Assembly (NCBI RefSeq): GCF_000620065.1
Contig: NZ_JHVI01000009.1
Span: forward strand, 50,758-114,757
Length of the DNA stretch: 64,000 nucleotides
Direction: 5' to 3'
DNA from: Meiothermus cerbereus DSM 11376
GTDB taxonomy: Bacteria > Deinococcota > Deinococci > Deinococcales > Thermaceae
The translations under genes were made by a program, and so were the position numbers. Below the pieces are notes generated by a model, which did no database searches, was not told the origin of the DNA, and saw nothing but the letters and a program-made list of their open reading frames with translations. Below, piece by piece: positions 26,590 through 35,369 of the stretch (position 1 is the first letter of the stretch; every line of letters starts with the position of its first letter).

Positions 26590-27060
26590 ATGGAAAGAGC
26601 TGAACTAAAGCGCCTTGTGGATGCCAACGACTGGCTTTGGGAACAGTGGTGGCCTGCGCTGCTGGCCCTATCACCGGAACAGGCCCACCGAGAGGTTGGA
26701 GGCTCGTTCCCCAGCGTGTTTGCTACCACTGCCCATATGGTAGGGGCCGAAGCGGTCTGGCTAGAGCGGCTGCAGGGTAGCCCAGCCGCCTCTTTTCCAG
26801 CCAATCCGGCAGACATGAAGGGCTTGCACCAATCCTGGCAGCGGCTGGCCTCTAAACGCCAGGACTGGCTCGCTACCGCCGACCCAAACGCCCTCATTAC
26901 CTACAGCTTTTCCGGCGGAACCTCAACCAACACCGTAAGCGAGATTGTGTTTCACTTTTCCAGCCATGCCCACTTTCACCGGGGGCAGCTGGCAGGTCAG
27001 ATGAGGCTTTTGGGCCAGAAGCCCCCTTCGGCGCACTTTATTGGCTATTTCCGGCTCTGA
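26590..27060 (+). CDS. DinB-family protein
   Basis: 156-aa four-helix-bundle protein of the DinB/YfiT group, which binds a metal with three His and is often a thiol transferase or stress-induced protein. Putative metal ligands are in ATTAHMVGAE (His near 49), and FHFSSHAHFHRGQLAGQMR (His pair near 128-134). The closing segment FIGYFRL is typical. TATCCT ends 7 bases before the ATG and there is no Shine-Dalgarno, compatible with leaderless translation. Substrate unknown. Confidence 0.85.
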   Translation: MERAELKRLVDANDWLWEQWWPALLALSPEQAHREVGGSFPSVFATTAHMVGAEAVWLERLQGSPAASFPANPADMKGLHQSWQRLASKRQDWLATADPNALITYSFSGGTSTNTVSEIVFHFSSHAHFHRGQLAGQMRLLGQKPPSAHFIGYFRL

Positions 27061-27127
27061 TTAGTGGCTGGGGGCATCCTTTTTGCATGACACTTACCTG
27101 ACCAAAATGCCGCTACACTAATAACCG

Positions 27128-27799
27128 ATGCCGAAACTGCTACTGGTCGAGGATGAGCCCTCCGTTCGGATGGGACTTAGGCTCTCCCTCTCCAAAGTCG
27201 GGCACCAGGTACTGGAAGCGGCCACTGCTGCTGAAGCCTGGGAAAAAATGGCTTATGCGGATCTGGTCATCCTCGACTGGATGTTGCCGGATGAACCAGG
27301 GGTGCGTCTGCTGGAGCGCCTGCGCCGCGATGGACGCTACGAAAACCTGCCGGTGCTGATGTTGACCGCTAGGGCCAGCGAGGGCGACCGCGTCGAGGGT
27401 TTAACCCGGGGGGCTGACGACTACCTGACAAAACCCTTCTCCACCCCTGAGCTAATTGCCCGGGTACAGGCCCTATTACGCCGGGTGGGCAAGAGCGGCC
27501 GGCTCGAGCGTGGGGCGCTGAGCCTCGATCTGGAGCGGCACCAGGCCTTTTTGGATGGGCACAGCCTCGAGCTCACCCGCCGGGAGTTTGAGTTGCTGGC
27601 TTTCCTGGCGCGGCACCCAGGGCGGGTGTATACCCGTGAAGAACTGCTCGAGCGGGTCTGGGGACAGGAGTTTTTGGGCACGGCCCGAACCGTAGACCAG
27701 CACATCGCCCAGCTGCGCGATAAACTGAACGAAGACCCCAAGGCCCCTCGCTTCCTGGAAACCCTGCGCGGGGTGGGTTATCGCTTTAGGGAGCACTAA
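27128..27799 (+). CDS. phoB: OmpR/PhoB-type response regulator
   Basis: 223-aa two-component regulator. Receiver domain with acidic pocket Glu8-Asp9, phospho-acceptor Asp50 (VILDWMLP), conserved T in LMLTARA and Lys in DDYLTKPF. The C-terminal winged helix carries LTRREFELLAFLARHPGRVYTREELLERVWG and ends in RGVGYRF. It is followed 5 bases later by the sensor kinase and then phoU, which points to phosphate control. A TACACT box ends 8 bases before the ATG, suggesting a leaderless mRNA. No pst transporter is in the window. Confidence 0.9.
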   Translation: MPKLLLVEDEPSVRMGLRLSLSKVGHQVLEAATAAEAWEKMAYADLVILDWMLPDEPGVRLLERLRRDGRYENLPVLMLTARASEGDRVEGLTRGADDYLTKPFSTPELIARVQALLRRVGKSGRLERGALSLDLERHQAFLDGHSLELTRREFELLAFLARHPGRVYTREELLERVWGQEFLGTARTVDQHIAQLRDKLNEDPKAPRFLETLRGVGYRFREH

Positions 27800-27804
27800 C
27801 ACCG

Positions 27805-28785
27805 ATGGAGACCCTCTTGCACAGTGCCTGGGAGGCTGCCCGCGAGGGGGTGCTGGTGCATGCTGAGGGGCGCGTGGTCTACCTGAATCCGGTAGCAGCC
27901 GAGCTGCTGGAGGTGGAGCGGGACAAGGTGGTGGGCCGGTCGTTGCTGCTGGCTTTGCGCGACCACAAGCTCGAGGCGGTGGCCCGAAGGGGGGGTGAGG
28001 CCACGGTCGAGACCCGCAGCCGCACCCTGTGGGTCAGGGCTATCCCGGGGGTGCTGCTATTGTGGGACAGAACCGAAGAAAAAAACCGCCTGGAGGCCCT
28101 CGAGGAGTCCAGCAGGGTACTCGCGCACGAATTCCGTACCCCGGTGGCCGGGATGCTCTCCCTGCTGGAAGCCTTGCAAAGCGGCCTGCAGGGGGCCCAG
28201 GCCCAGGAAGCCTTGCAACTGCTTTACCAGGAAACCCTGCGCCTGCGGCGGCTGGTAGAAGACCTGCCCCTCCACCGCCGCCCCTCGCAAAATAGAACCT
28301 TTGCCCTGGAAGAACTACAGAACCGCCTGGAGCGTTTTTTGGCGCCCCAACTGGCGCAAAAATCGGCCTGGATTCAGTGGCAGATTCCCCATACGGTCTG
28401 GGCCAACCCGGACGCGGTCTACCAGGCCCTGCTCAACCTGCTGGACAATGCCCTAAAATATGGAACAGGCCCGGAAATCGTAGTGCTAAGTGGACAGAAC
28501 AAGGAGGGGGTGTGGCTCGAGGTTCGCAATCAAGGTCAGCCTCTGGAGGACTTCGAGCGCCTTTTTAAGGCCGGACAGCGGGGCATGCATGCGGCCAATG
28601 TGCGGGGTACGGGCCTGGGGCTGGCGCTGGTACGCAGGCTGGCCGCTGGCTGGGGTGGCACGGCTTATGGGCGGGCGCTTGAGAACGGCAATGCCTTTGG
28701 CCTCACCTTTCCCCTCTATACTGGGGGGGCTACCCAGCCGTCCGATAGCTCAAGCCCCCGCGTAAACTATAGAAATGGAGAGTAA
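27805..28785 (+). CDS. Soluble PAS histidine kinase, PhoR-like
   Basis: 326-aa sensor kinase. An N-terminal PAS-like domain (residues 5-90, with VLVHAEGRVVYLNPVAAELLEV) precedes the dimerisation helix with the phospho-acceptor His108 in LAHEFRTPVAG. The ATPase domain shows the N box NLLDNALKYG, a G1-like region and the G2 box GTGLGLALVRRLA. There is no transmembrane helix, unlike E. coli PhoR, so sensing must be cytoplasmic or through partners such as PhoU. The last codons of the gene (GGAGAG) act as ribosome binding site for phoU. Assignment as PhoR rests on the phoB and phoU neighbours. Confidence 0.88.
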   Translation: METLLHSAWEAAREGVLVHAEGRVVYLNPVAAELLEVERDKVVGRSLLLALRDHKLEAVARRGGEATVETRSRTLWVRAIPGVLLLWDRTEEKNRLEALEESSRVLAHEFRTPVAGMLSLLEALQSGLQGAQAQEALQLLYQETLRLRRLVEDLPLHRRPSQNRTFALEELQNRLERFLAPQLAQKSAWIQWQIPHTVWANPDAVYQALLNLLDNALKYGTGPEIVVLSGQNKEGVWLEVRNQGQPLEDFERLFKAGQRGMHAANVRGTGLGLALVRRLAAGWGGTAYGRALENGNAFGLTFPLYTGGATQPSDSSSPRVNYRNGE

Positions 28786-28787
28786 GT

Positions 28788-29450
28788 ATGCGTGAAATTC
28801 TTGACCGGGAACTGAACCAACTGACCGAGCAAACCATCCGCATGATCTCGCTGGTACGGGAGATGGTGGAGAAAAGCGCCAGGGCGCTAAGCGAGCAGGA
28901 CCCCCAGCTGGCCCAGGAGATAATTGCGCAGGACGCACAAGTAGACGCCATGGAGCTGGATATCGAGTCCAAGACCATTGCCATCATGGCTCGGCAGGGA
29001 TTGGTGGCCTCCGATCTGCGCTTTGCTTTTACCATCATCAAGGCCCTTACCGACCTCGAGCGGGCCGCCGACTATGCCGCTCACGTGGCCGAGGATGTGA
29101 TCGTGCTGGCCAAAGAGCCTCCGCTGAAAAACTACGTCACCCTGCCCGATATGGGGCGCCGCCTGGCCCAGATGCTGGACCTGGTTTCCAAGGCCATTGC
29201 CGAGCGCGATATTGAGGCGGCCAAGGAGATATTCCGCCGCGACGATGAAATTGATGCCCTTTACGAAGAGGTCTCGCGTGAGTTGCTAACCTATATGATG
29301 GAAGACCCACGCACCATCACCAAGGCCCTCACCCTGGGGCGTGTGGCCCGTAGCTACGAGCGGCTGGGCGACCACCTCGAGAACATCTCTGAGCGCATTA
29401 TCTACTGGCTCACCGGTAAGATGGAGAAAAAGCCCGAGGACGTGTTTTAG
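28788..29450 (+). CDS. phoU: Phosphate signalling protein PhoU
   Basis: 220-aa all-helical protein that links the Pst phosphate transporter to the PhoR kinase and restrains phosphate uptake. Two tandem three-helix PhoU repeats each carry the metal-binding E/D-x-x-x-D pattern: AQDAQVDAMELDIE near residue 47 and FRRDDEIDALYEEVSRELL near 149. Residues ARSYERLGDHLENISERIIYW form the typical end of the second repeat. It starts 2 bases after the kinase stop; the three genes form one operon. Confidence 0.95.
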   Translation: MREILDRELNQLTEQTIRMISLVREMVEKSARALSEQDPQLAQEIIAQDAQVDAMELDIESKTIAIMARQGLVASDLRFAFTIIKALTDLERAADYAAHVAEDVIVLAKEPPLKNYVTLPDMGRRLAQMLDLVSKAIAERDIEAAKEIFRRDDEIDALYEEVSRELLTYMMEDPRTITKALTLGRVARSYERLGDHLENISERIIYWLTGKMEKKPEDVF

Positions 29451-29592
29451 GCAGCCTGGCAGCGGGCTGGACGTAACCTCGAGGGTATTGCTACCACGTC
29501 AGGGACACAAGACCCTAGGGGACGGGTTTAGGGTATTACACAGAGCGAAAGCCCTGTGCCGTATTTTCCCATGCGCCCTAAGGAGGTTTTCT

Positions 29593-30036
29593 GTGTTCAA
29601 AAAAATCTTAATCCCAATGGATGGTAGCGAATTTGCCCAGGATGCCCTCGAGCAGGGGTTCGATTTGGCCAGATTGTCGGGCGGAGAGGTTACCATCCTG
29701 TACGCCATCGAAAACCCATACGAGCTTGTGCCGAGCTATGCCAAACAGCCACCCGAACACTTAGAGCAGCAGATGAACGAGTATAAGGCCCAGGCCCGGC
29801 AGGTCTTGAGCCGAATATCGGCAGAAGCAGAATCCAAGGGGATTCGCGCCCGCACTGTGATTGTCGAGCAGCATCCTGTTCCGGCCATCCTGGAGGCAGC
29901 CAAAGAGCATGACCTGGTGGTAATGGCCACCCACGGACGTAAAGGCATAGACCGGGTCTTGATGGGCAGCGTAACCGATAAAGTGTTGCACAACTGCTCG
30001 ACTCCTGTTTTGGTGGTTCGGGGTACGTCTATGTAG
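29593..30036 (+). CDS. Universal stress protein (UspA family)
   Basis: 147-aa cytoplasmic nucleotide-binding protein. It opens with FKKILIPMDGSEFAQDAL and ends with the ATP-loop THGRKGIDRVLMGSVTDKVLHNCSTPVLVV (G, nine residues, then G-S), so it is probably an ATP-binding type, although the first Gly of the G-x-x-G motif is Ala (ATHG). The GTG start at 29593 is fixed by a strong AAGGAGG 6-8 bases upstream. It lies alone between phoU and efp; the 140-base upstream gap should hold its promoter. Confidence 0.92.
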   Translation: MFKKILIPMDGSEFAQDALEQGFDLARLSGGEVTILYAIENPYELVPSYAKQPPEHLEQQMNEYKAQARQVLSRISAEAESKGIRARTVIVEQHPVPAILEAAKEHDLVVMATHGRKGIDRVLMGSVTDKVLHNCSTPVLVVRGTSM

Positions 30037-30112
30037 CAAACGGTTCAAAAGTATTGTTGGATTCTTTCAAAAACCTCCTGGCAAAGCAGGGTTGCGAAAG
30101 GCCAGCCTTGTC

Positions 30113-30141
30113 TTTTCATGGTTTGCCTCATCCTGTAGACT
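30113..30141 (+). promoter_or_regulatory. Putative efp promoter
   Basis: TTTTCA (30113-30118) and TAGACT (30136-30141) with a 17-base spacer, followed by GTAGGAGGA as ribosome binding site. The -35 is weak. Confidence 0.4.
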
Positions 30142-30164
30142 TTTGCTTTGGGTAGGAGGAACAA

Positions 30165-30719
30165 ATGATTAGCGTAACCGACCTTCGCAACGGAACCAAA
30201 GTAAAAATGGACGGTGCCCTCTGGCAGTGCATAGACTACCAGCACCAGAAAATCGGACGGGGTGGCGCCAAAGTGGTGGCAAAGTTTAGGAACCTCGAGA
30301 CCGGAGCCACCGTTGAACGTTCGTTTAATTCCGGTGAAAAGCTCGAGGACATCTACGTCGAAACCAAAGACCTGCAGTACCTTTACCCTGAAGGCGACGA
30401 GCTGGTATTCATGGACCTGGAAACCTACGAGCAGTTCCATGTTTCGCGCGACATTTCCGATGCCACCAAGTTTCTCAAAGAGGGTATGACCGTGCAGGGT
30501 GCCATGTATAATGGCCGTCCGCTGGACATTACCCTGCCCGCCTCGGTAGAGCTCAAGATTGTCGATACGCCCCCAGGCGTGCGCGGCGATACGGTTTCGG
30601 GAGGCACCAAGCCGGCCACCCTCGAGACCGGCGCAGTGGTGCAGGTGCCACTATTTGTCGAGAACGGGGAGGTTATTCGGGTAGATACCCGCAGCGGTGA
30701 ATACCTTGGCCGCGCCTGA
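30165..30719 (+). CDS. efp: Translation elongation factor P
   Basis: Binds next to the P-site tRNA and relieves stalling at proline runs. 184 aa, three beta-barrel domains of the usual length. The tip loop reads HQKIGRGGAKVV with Arg32 where E. coli has the modified Lys34; Thermus EF-P also has Arg here. No earP-like gene is visible in this window. A good AGGAGGA site precedes the ATG. Closing block VPLFVENGEVIRVDTRSGEYLGRA is diagnostic. An intrinsic terminator follows. Confidence 0.97.
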   Translation: MISVTDLRNGTKVKMDGALWQCIDYQHQKIGRGGAKVVAKFRNLETGATVERSFNSGEKLEDIYVETKDLQYLYPEGDELVFMDLETYEQFHVSRDISDATKFLKEGMTVQGAMYNGRPLDITLPASVELKIVDTPPGVRGDTVSGGTKPATLETGAVVQVPLFVENGEVIRVDTRSGEYLGRA

Positions 30720-30743
30720 GCCAGGCCCCAGGGTACTTTCTCG

Positions 30744-30771
30744 AACACTTGCCTTTGGGGGCAAGTGTTTT
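30744..30771 (+). terminator. Intrinsic terminator of efp
   Basis: Perfect 10-bp stem AACACTTGCC (30744-30753)/GGCAAGTGTT (30760-30769) with a six-base loop; the T run is TTTTT counting the last stem bases. Confidence 0.88.
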
Positions 30772-30814
30772 TGATGCAATAATGTCTTCAGAGATTCTCA
30801 GTGCTTCAATAGTG

Positions 30815-30893
30815 CGGTCTTCAGAAAGAATGGTGCAGTCCCAATCAGGAAAAGGACTGTTCCGAGCCGGTTTTTGCCGCTGATATGAAATCT
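30815..30893 (+). repeat. Dispersed intergenic repeat A, copy 2
   Basis: Matches 2526-2596 and 57041-57103; longest shared blocks here are GAAAGAATGG, CCCAATCAGGAAAAGG and GGTTTTTGCCGCTGA. Lies 45 bases after the efp terminator. Confidence 0.6.
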
Positions 30894-31053
30894 TGCTGGA
30901 TGGTTCCCCTGAAGCAGAGCGCCTGAGCGATAGCGCCCGCCAGGGCGATTTTGGCTTGCACCCCTGGTGAAGGGTAAAACCAGCCCCGTGGCCTTATACT
31001 TCTATAGGCTACAGTTTATGAAGCTATAGATCAGCGCTGTTTCGGAGGCAGTC

Positions 31054-31569
31054 ATGAATGCAAAGGAACTCAAGTCAATCCTCCAAGCCTTGCAAGAGCA
31101 CGAAGTGGCCGAGCTAACCCTCGAGACCCCCGATTACAAACTTACAGTCAAGCGCGGAGGGGAGGTGCAGTACCTGGCCGCACCTGCGCCTGTGGTAATA
31201 GAGCCTCAGGCGGTGGCTCCGGCAGCCCCTGCCCCCGTCGCCGCCTCGAGCCCTGCACCAGCCCCCGCCCAGGCGTCCGCACCCGTGCCGGCCCCCAAGC
31301 CCGAAGCGCCAAAGGAAGACACCAGCAAGTACGTTGAGGTCAAAGCACCCATTGTCGGTACCTTTTACCGCGCCCCTTCCCCCGACGCAGAGCCCTTTGT
31401 CAAAGAAGGCGATACCGTCAAAAAGGGCCAGGTTTTGTGCATCATCGAGGCCATGAAGCTTATGAACGAGATAGAAAGCGAAGTATCTGGCGTGGTTCGA
31501 AAAATTCTGGTCTCCAACGGAGAGCCTGTAGAGTATGGCCAGGTGCTTTTCCTGATCGAACCCGCCTGA
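31054..31569 (+). CDS. accB: Biotin carboxyl carrier protein of acetyl-CoA carboxylase
   Basis: Carries the biotin that shuttles CO2 between AccC and the carboxyltransferase in fatty-acid synthesis. 171 aa. An N-terminal helical domain ([24 protein letters not shown]), a long Ala/Pro linker (about 48-90), and the biotinyl domain with the biotin Lys in [15 protein letters not shown] lies upstream of the ATG. AccC follows after 41 bases, the usual accBC operon; accA and accD are not in this window. Confidence 0.97.
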   Translation: MNAKELKSILQALQEHEVAELTLETPDYKLTVKRGGEVQYLAAPAPVVIEPQAVAPAAPAPVAASSPAPAPAQASAPVPAPKPEAPKEDTSKYVEVKAPIVGTFYRAPSPDAEPFVKEGDTVKKGQVLCIIEAMKLMNEIESEVSGVVRKILVSNGEPVEYGQVLFLIEPA

Positions 31570-31610
31570 CAACTACCGTCTAGACCTGCTGTGCATCAAG
31601 AGAAGGTTCT

Positions 31611-32954
31611 ATGTTCAAGAAAATAATGGTTGCCAACCGAGGTGAGATTGCCCTGAGGGTATTGCGGGCAGCCAGAGAGCTGGGGGTAAAGGTGGTGGTT
31701 GCCCATAGTGAAGCCGATAGCCAGTCGCTGCCGGTTCTGCTGGCGGACGAGGCCATCTGCGTTGGGCCGCCCCCTTCAGCCCAGAGCTACCTCAACATCC
31801 CCAATCTGCTTTCTGCGGCCATAATCTCCGGAGCTGAGGCCATTCATCCGGGTTATGGTTTTCTGGCAGAAAACCCCCAGTTTGCCGAGATGTGCCGTGA
31901 TCATGGCATTGTTTTCATTGGCCCTACCCCGGAGTCCATGCACAGCCTGGGTTCCAAGGCGGGGGGACGTGAGATTGCTGCTAGGTCCAGTGTGCCCACT
32001 GTACCGGGGACTGGGGTCTTGCAGTCGGTGGACGAAGCCCTCGAGGCTGCCGAAAAAATCGGTTATCCGGTGCTGCTTAAGGCCAGCGCGGGTGGGGGAG
32101 GACGCGGCCAGAAGGTGGTGCGCTCGGCCGATGAGATGAAAACGGCTTTTGCCCAGGCACAGGTCGAGGCCCAGAACTACTTTTCCGACCCGTCCCTGAT
32201 TTTGGAGAAATACATCGAGCTGTTCCGCCACGTCGAGGTGCAGGTGCTGGGGGATGGCAAAGGCCATGTGGTGCACATTGGTGAGCGCGACTGCTCCATT
32301 CAGCGGCGCAACCAGAAGCTAATCGAGGAAGCGCCCAGCCGGCTGGAGGAGCCTCTCCGTCAGGAAATCCTGGCCGCGGCTGTGCGCCTGGCAAAATACG
32401 TCAACTACCAGGGCGCGGGAACGCTCGAGTTCATCGTAGACCCTGATGGCAACTTCTACTTCATGGAGATGAATACCCGTATCCAGGTTGAGCACTGCGT
32501 CTCAGAGATGATTTCTGGCCTGGATCTGGTCAAATGGCAGATCAAAATTGCAGCGGGAGAGCCTTTTACCCTCCAGCAAAGCGAGATCAAACTCCACGGT
32601 CATGCCATCGAGTGCCGCATCAACGCCGAAGACTACGACAAAGACTTCCGACCCAGCATCGGCAAAATCGAGACCCTGCATTTCCCCGGCGGCCCTGGCG
32701 TGCGGGTAGATTCACACCTGTATGTGGGCTACAGCATCCCGCCCAACTACGACTCCTTGGTCGCCAAGCTGATCGTGCACGGGGAAAACCGCGAAGAGGC
32801 CATCGCCCGTATGCGCCGGGCTCTGGCCGAAACTGTAATTGAGGGGCCAGGGGTCAAGACCACCGTACCCTTCCACCTCAAGGTCATGGACAACGCCTTT
32901 TACAGGCGGGGCGCTATTTACACCAATTTTGTAACCACCCGGATGGCCGACTGA
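31611..32954 (+). CDS. accC: Biotin carboxylase subunit of acetyl-CoA carboxylase
   Basis: ATP-grasp enzyme that carboxylates biotin on AccB with bicarbonate. 447 aa, standard length. N-terminal MFKKIMVANRGEIALRVLRA; glycine-rich ATP lid KASAGGGGRGQKVV; ECRINAED block; and catalytic EMNTRIQVEHCVSEMISGLD, where the usual Pro after the His is Cys. AGAAGGTT precedes the ATG. Second gene of accBC. Confidence 0.97.
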   Translation: MFKKIMVANRGEIALRVLRAARELGVKVVVAHSEADSQSLPVLLADEAICVGPPPSAQSYLNIPNLLSAAIISGAEAIHPGYGFLAENPQFAEMCRDHGIVFIGPTPESMHSLGSKAGGREIAARSSVPTVPGTGVLQSVDEALEAAEKIGYPVLLKASAGGGGRGQKVVRSADEMKTAFAQAQVEAQNYFSDPSLILEKYIELFRHVEVQVLGDGKGHVVHIGERDCSIQRRNQKLIEEAPSRLEEPLRQEILAAAVRLAKYVNYQGAGTLEFIVDPDGNFYFMEMNTRIQVEHCVSEMISGLDLVKWQIKIAAGEPFTLQQSEIKLHGHAIECRINAEDYDKDFRPSIGKIETLHFPGGPGVRVDSHLYVGYSIPPNYDSLVAKLIVHGENREEAIARMRRALAETVIEGPGVKTTVPFHLKVMDNAFYRRGAIYTNFVTTRMAD

Positions 32955-33051
32955 GAACGCCGAGAAATAATACGTCGGAAGCGGCTCGAGCTGTAAGCCA
33001 AACCTAGGATCGGAAAAAGAAAAGGCTTATGCTACAAAGCTGGAGGGAGTT

Positions 33052-33933
33052 ATGGAGAAAGGAACTTTGCGGGTCAAAACCGGATTTGCTGAGATGTTTA
33101 AAGGCGGCGTGATTATGGATGTCGTCAACGCACAGCAGGCTGAAATTGCCCAGGAGGCCGGCGCTGTAGCGGTGATGGCCCTCGAGCGTGTGCCTGCAGA
33201 CATACGTGCCCAGGGTGGGGTGGCGCGCATGTCCGACCCCAAACTGATCAAAGAAATCATGAGCGCCGTCTCGATTCCGGTGATGGCCAAATGCCGTATC
33301 GGGCACATCGTTGAAGCCCAGATCCTCGAGGCCCTGGGGGTAGACTTCATCGACGAGTCGGAAGTGTTGACTCCGGCGGACGAATCCTTCCACATCGACA
33401 AACATGCCTTCAAGGTGCCTTTTGTTTGTGGCGCTACCGATATTGGCGAGGCTTTGCGTCGTATCGGTGAAGGGGCCGCTATGATTCGCACCAAGGGTGA
33501 AGCCGGTACGGGCAACGTAGTGGAAGCGGTTCGCCATGCCCGCAACGTTCTGGGCGCAATTCGCCAGATTCAGGCGCTCCCCCGCGAAGAGCTCATGACC
33601 TATGCCAAAAACCACGGTGCACCCTACGAGCTGGTGCTCTGGGTACACGAAAACGGCAGGCTGCCGGTGGTTAATTTTGCCGCGGGCGGGGTAGCCACCC
33701 CAGCCGATGCGGCCCTGATGATGCAGCTCGGCATGGATGGTGTTTTTGTTGGCTCTGGCATCTTCAAATCGGGCGACCCGCGCAAGCGGGCCCGGGCCAT
33801 CGTGCGGGCGGTAACGCACTACAACAACCCAGAAGTGCTGGCCGAGGTTTCCGAGGATCTGGGCGAGGCTATGGTGGGCATTAACCTGGACTTCCTGTCG
33901 GAAGAAGAGAAGCTCGCCAAGCGAGGCTGGTAA
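33052..33933 (+). CDS. pdxS: Pyridoxal 5'-phosphate synthase, synthase subunit
   Basis: Makes PLP from ribose 5-phosphate, glyceraldehyde 3-phosphate and ammonia supplied by PdxT. 293 aa TIM barrel. [42 protein letters not shown] at the start, Lys80 in [11 protein letters not shown] forms the substrate imine, and the second catalytic Lys is in [20 protein letters not shown] lies before the ATG. Unlike the usual layout, pdxT is separated by about 840 bases, a repeat and another gene. Confidence 0.97.
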   Translation: MEKGTLRVKTGFAEMFKGGVIMDVVNAQQAEIAQEAGAVAVMALERVPADIRAQGGVARMSDPKLIKEIMSAVSIPVMAKCRIGHIVEAQILEALGVDFIDESEVLTPADESFHIDKHAFKVPFVCGATDIGEALRRIGEGAAMIRTKGEAGTGNVVEAVRHARNVLGAIRQIQALPREELMTYAKNHGAPYELVLWVHENGRLPVVNFAAGGVATPADAALMMQLGMDGVFVGSGIFKSGDPRKRARAIVRAVTHYNNPEVLAEVSEDLGEAMVGINLDFLSEEEKLAKRGW

Positions 33934-34048
33934 TATGAACCCCGCCTGAATCGTTCCGCTAGGGATTGTTGGAGCACCATCGTTGTTCAGACTGTTGCTA
34001 CCCGCGCTTCAGGCGGGGGCCCCAGAAAAAGAACAAATCAAAGGCATT
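33934..34048 (+). repeat. Dispersed repeat B, copy 1 (palindrome-ended)
   Basis: Begins at the pdxS stop. Ends are CCCCGCCTGAA (33940-33950) and TTCAGGCGGGG (34009-34019), an 11-bp perfect inverted repeat, followed by GGGGCCCC. The minus strand of 49724-49838 matches almost along the whole length, including CTGTTGCTACCCGCGCTTC and the 3' extension CCAGAAAAAGA-CAAATCAAAG. No protein is encoded. The form suggests a non-autonomous element of IS200/IS605 type or a conserved structured RNA. Confidence 0.6.
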
Positions 34049-34071
34049 TGTAACAAGCATTAGTCTGGCGG

Positions 34072-34102
34072 ACTCCCCTCAAGCAAAGGTGAGGGGAGTT
34101 TG
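34072..34102 (+). terminator. Hairpin after pdxS/repeat B
   Basis: Perfect 10-bp stem ACTCCCCTCA (34072-34081)/TGAGGGGAGT (34090-34099), eight-base loop, followed by TT. Likely ends pdxS transcription. Confidence 0.7.
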
Positions 34103-34125
34103 ACCTGGTTCAACCAACACAGGTG

Positions 34126-34156
34126 TTACACAAAACGTAACGTCTTGGTGTATACT
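34126..34156 (+). promoter_or_regulatory. Promoter of small membrane protein gene, probably leaderless
   Basis: TATACT (34151-34156) ends nine bases before the ATG at 34166; a possible -35 TTACAC is at 34126-34131 with a 19-base spacer. No Shine-Dalgarno lies between -10 box and ATG. Confidence 0.55.
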
Positions 34157-34165
34157 CGTAACACC

Positions 34166-34522
34166 ATGCAAGCGGAAACCTTTGGAATTATGATTTTCGG
34201 CGTTACGGCTTTGCTGGTTCTGGTGCCGCTCTGGCTGATGCCTGTGCTGAACCGTCGTCGCCAGGAGCGCGAACTGCTTGCCTTGAACAAGATGCACCGC
34301 TTTGCGCTCAGGCACAACACTTTTGTGCGAAACCACCAGGGCCTTCGCTATGTGGTGGTGCTGGGTAAAAATGGCTTTTATTACATGCTGGGCGGCGAGT
34401 TTGTGCCACGGGAGCGGCTTTTGAAGGCGCTCGGCGAGGAGAATGAAAAGTACCTTCTCAAAGCGGAGCGTGAGGAGAGCCAGCACGGTCCAGCCCCAGG
34501 CCTGATTACCAGCCCGGCCTAG
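34166..34522 (+). CDS. Single-span membrane protein, unknown function
   Basis: 118 aa. One hydrophobic helix at residues 7-27 (GIMIFGVTALLVLVPLWLMPV) is followed by a basic stop (NRRRQERE) and a cytoplasmic domain of about 85 residues: MHRFALRHNTFVRNHQGLRYVVVLGKNGFYYMLGG. The topology is probably N-out, C-in. I do not recognise the family. The frame has a promoter of its own and lies between pdxS and pdxT. Codon use is like the neighbours. Confidence 0.75.
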   Translation: MQAETFGIMIFGVTALLVLVPLWLMPVLNRRRQERELLALNKMHRFALRHNTFVRNHQGLRYVVVLGKNGFYYMLGGEFVPRERLLKALGEENEKYLLKAEREESQHGPAPGLITSPA

Positions 34523-34597
34523 CCGCCTACCAACGAGAATGTGCCTGCCAGGGGGTGGCCTAAGCCATAGCCACTTTTGCTGAAGACCGCTCCAGAA

Positions 34598-34640
34598 AAC
34601 GAGGATGCCTCTATAGTGAAGCGCATCCTCGTTGCTATTT
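34598..34640 (+). terminator. Hairpin after the small membrane protein gene
   Basis: Perfect 11-bp stem AACGAGGATGC (34598-34608)/GCATCCTCGTT (34623-34633), loop of 14 bases, followed by GCTATTT. The T run is weak. Confidence 0.65.
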
Positions 34641-34723
34641 CGATCATGAATAGCCTCGAGAAGCTGCAGGCTGGCTAAAACGGCCTTGCAGCGCTTGCTG
34701 CGAGAAAAGCTGCGCTGAATGAC

Positions 34724-34752
34724 AAATGCGTACTGCTGAAGTGGTACGTTTG
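34724..34752. promoter_or_regulatory. Imperfect palindrome before pdxT
   Basis: AAATGCGTACT (34724-34734) faces GTACGTTTGT; the left half is identical to the left arm of the perfect palindrome before the tyrosine recombinase (45620-45653), and the right half matches except for a short gap. It ends 21 bases before the pdxT ATG, where an operator would be expected. Confidence 0.4.
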
Positions 34753-34773
34753 TAAGCTGGGTGCGATACCATC

Positions 34774-35361
34774 ATGGGCGTGAAAATCGGAGTGCTGGCA
34801 ATTCAAGGTGATTTTCGTGAACACAAGCAGATGCTGCTGGCCCTGGGGGCCGAGGTGGTGGAAGTGCGTCTTCCCAGGCACCTCGAGGGCCTATCTGGGC
34901 TGATTGTGCCTGGTGGAGAGTCAACCACCATCGGGATGCTGGCACGGGAGTATGGCCTCGAGGACGCGGTGCGCGAACGTGTCCAGGCCAGTAGCCTGGC
35001 CGTCTGGGGAACCTGTGCAGGGGCCATCTGGCTGGCCAAACAGATACCGCAGTACCCCAACCAGCCCCGCCTGGGCTGCCTGGATATTTCGATTCAGCGC
35101 AATGGCTATGGCCGCCAGGTGGATAGCTTCGAAGCCGACCTGCAGATCAAGGGCTTCGATAAACCCTTCCATGCCTTTTTTATCCGGGCCCCGCTGATTC
35201 TGGATGCGGGTGAAGGGGTGGAGGTTCTGGCAGAGCATAAGGGCGACCCGGTGCTGGTGCGGTCTGGGAAGCTCTGGGCGAGCACCTTCCACCCCGAGTT
35301 GACCAATGACCCACGTATTCATGCGCTGTTTATTGAGCAGGCTGCACGTCAGCTTACGTGA
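34774..35361 (+). CDS. pdxT: Pyridoxal 5'-phosphate synthase, glutaminase subunit
   Basis: Class I glutamine amidotransferase that hydrolyses glutamine and channels ammonia to PdxS. 195 aa. IGVLAIQGDFREH at the start, PGGESTTIGML oxyanion region, nucleophile Cys81 in WGTCAGAIWLA, and the His/Glu pair in ASTFHPELTND. The pairing with pdxS 840 bases upstream is clear, but a separate promoter is likely because two hairpins lie between them. Confidence 0.97.
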   Translation: MGVKIGVLAIQGDFREHKQMLLALGAEVVEVRLPRHLEGLSGLIVPGGESTTIGMLAREYGLEDAVRERVQASSLAVWGTCAGAIWLAKQIPQYPNQPRLGCLDISIQRNGYGRQVDSFEADLQIKGFDKPFHAFFIRAPLILDAGEGVEVLAEHKGDPVLVRSGKLWASTFHPELTNDPRIHALFIEQAARQLT

Positions 35362-35369
35362 ATAAATCT

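Larger units (their letters stand above)
30720..31053. other. Intergenic region efp-accB
   Basis: 334 bases without a gene. It contains the efp terminator (30744-30771), copy 2 of repeat A (30815-30893) and, near 30995-31000, a TATACT that could be the -10 box of accB; I find no good -35 at 17 bases. The accB ATG has TTTCGGAGGCA upstream. Confidence 0.5.

Noticed and set aside
30046..30056. TTCAAAAGTA shared with the region beside the IS5-type transposase (63500)
   Set aside because: Only about ten bases match; too short to claim an insertion-sequence end.
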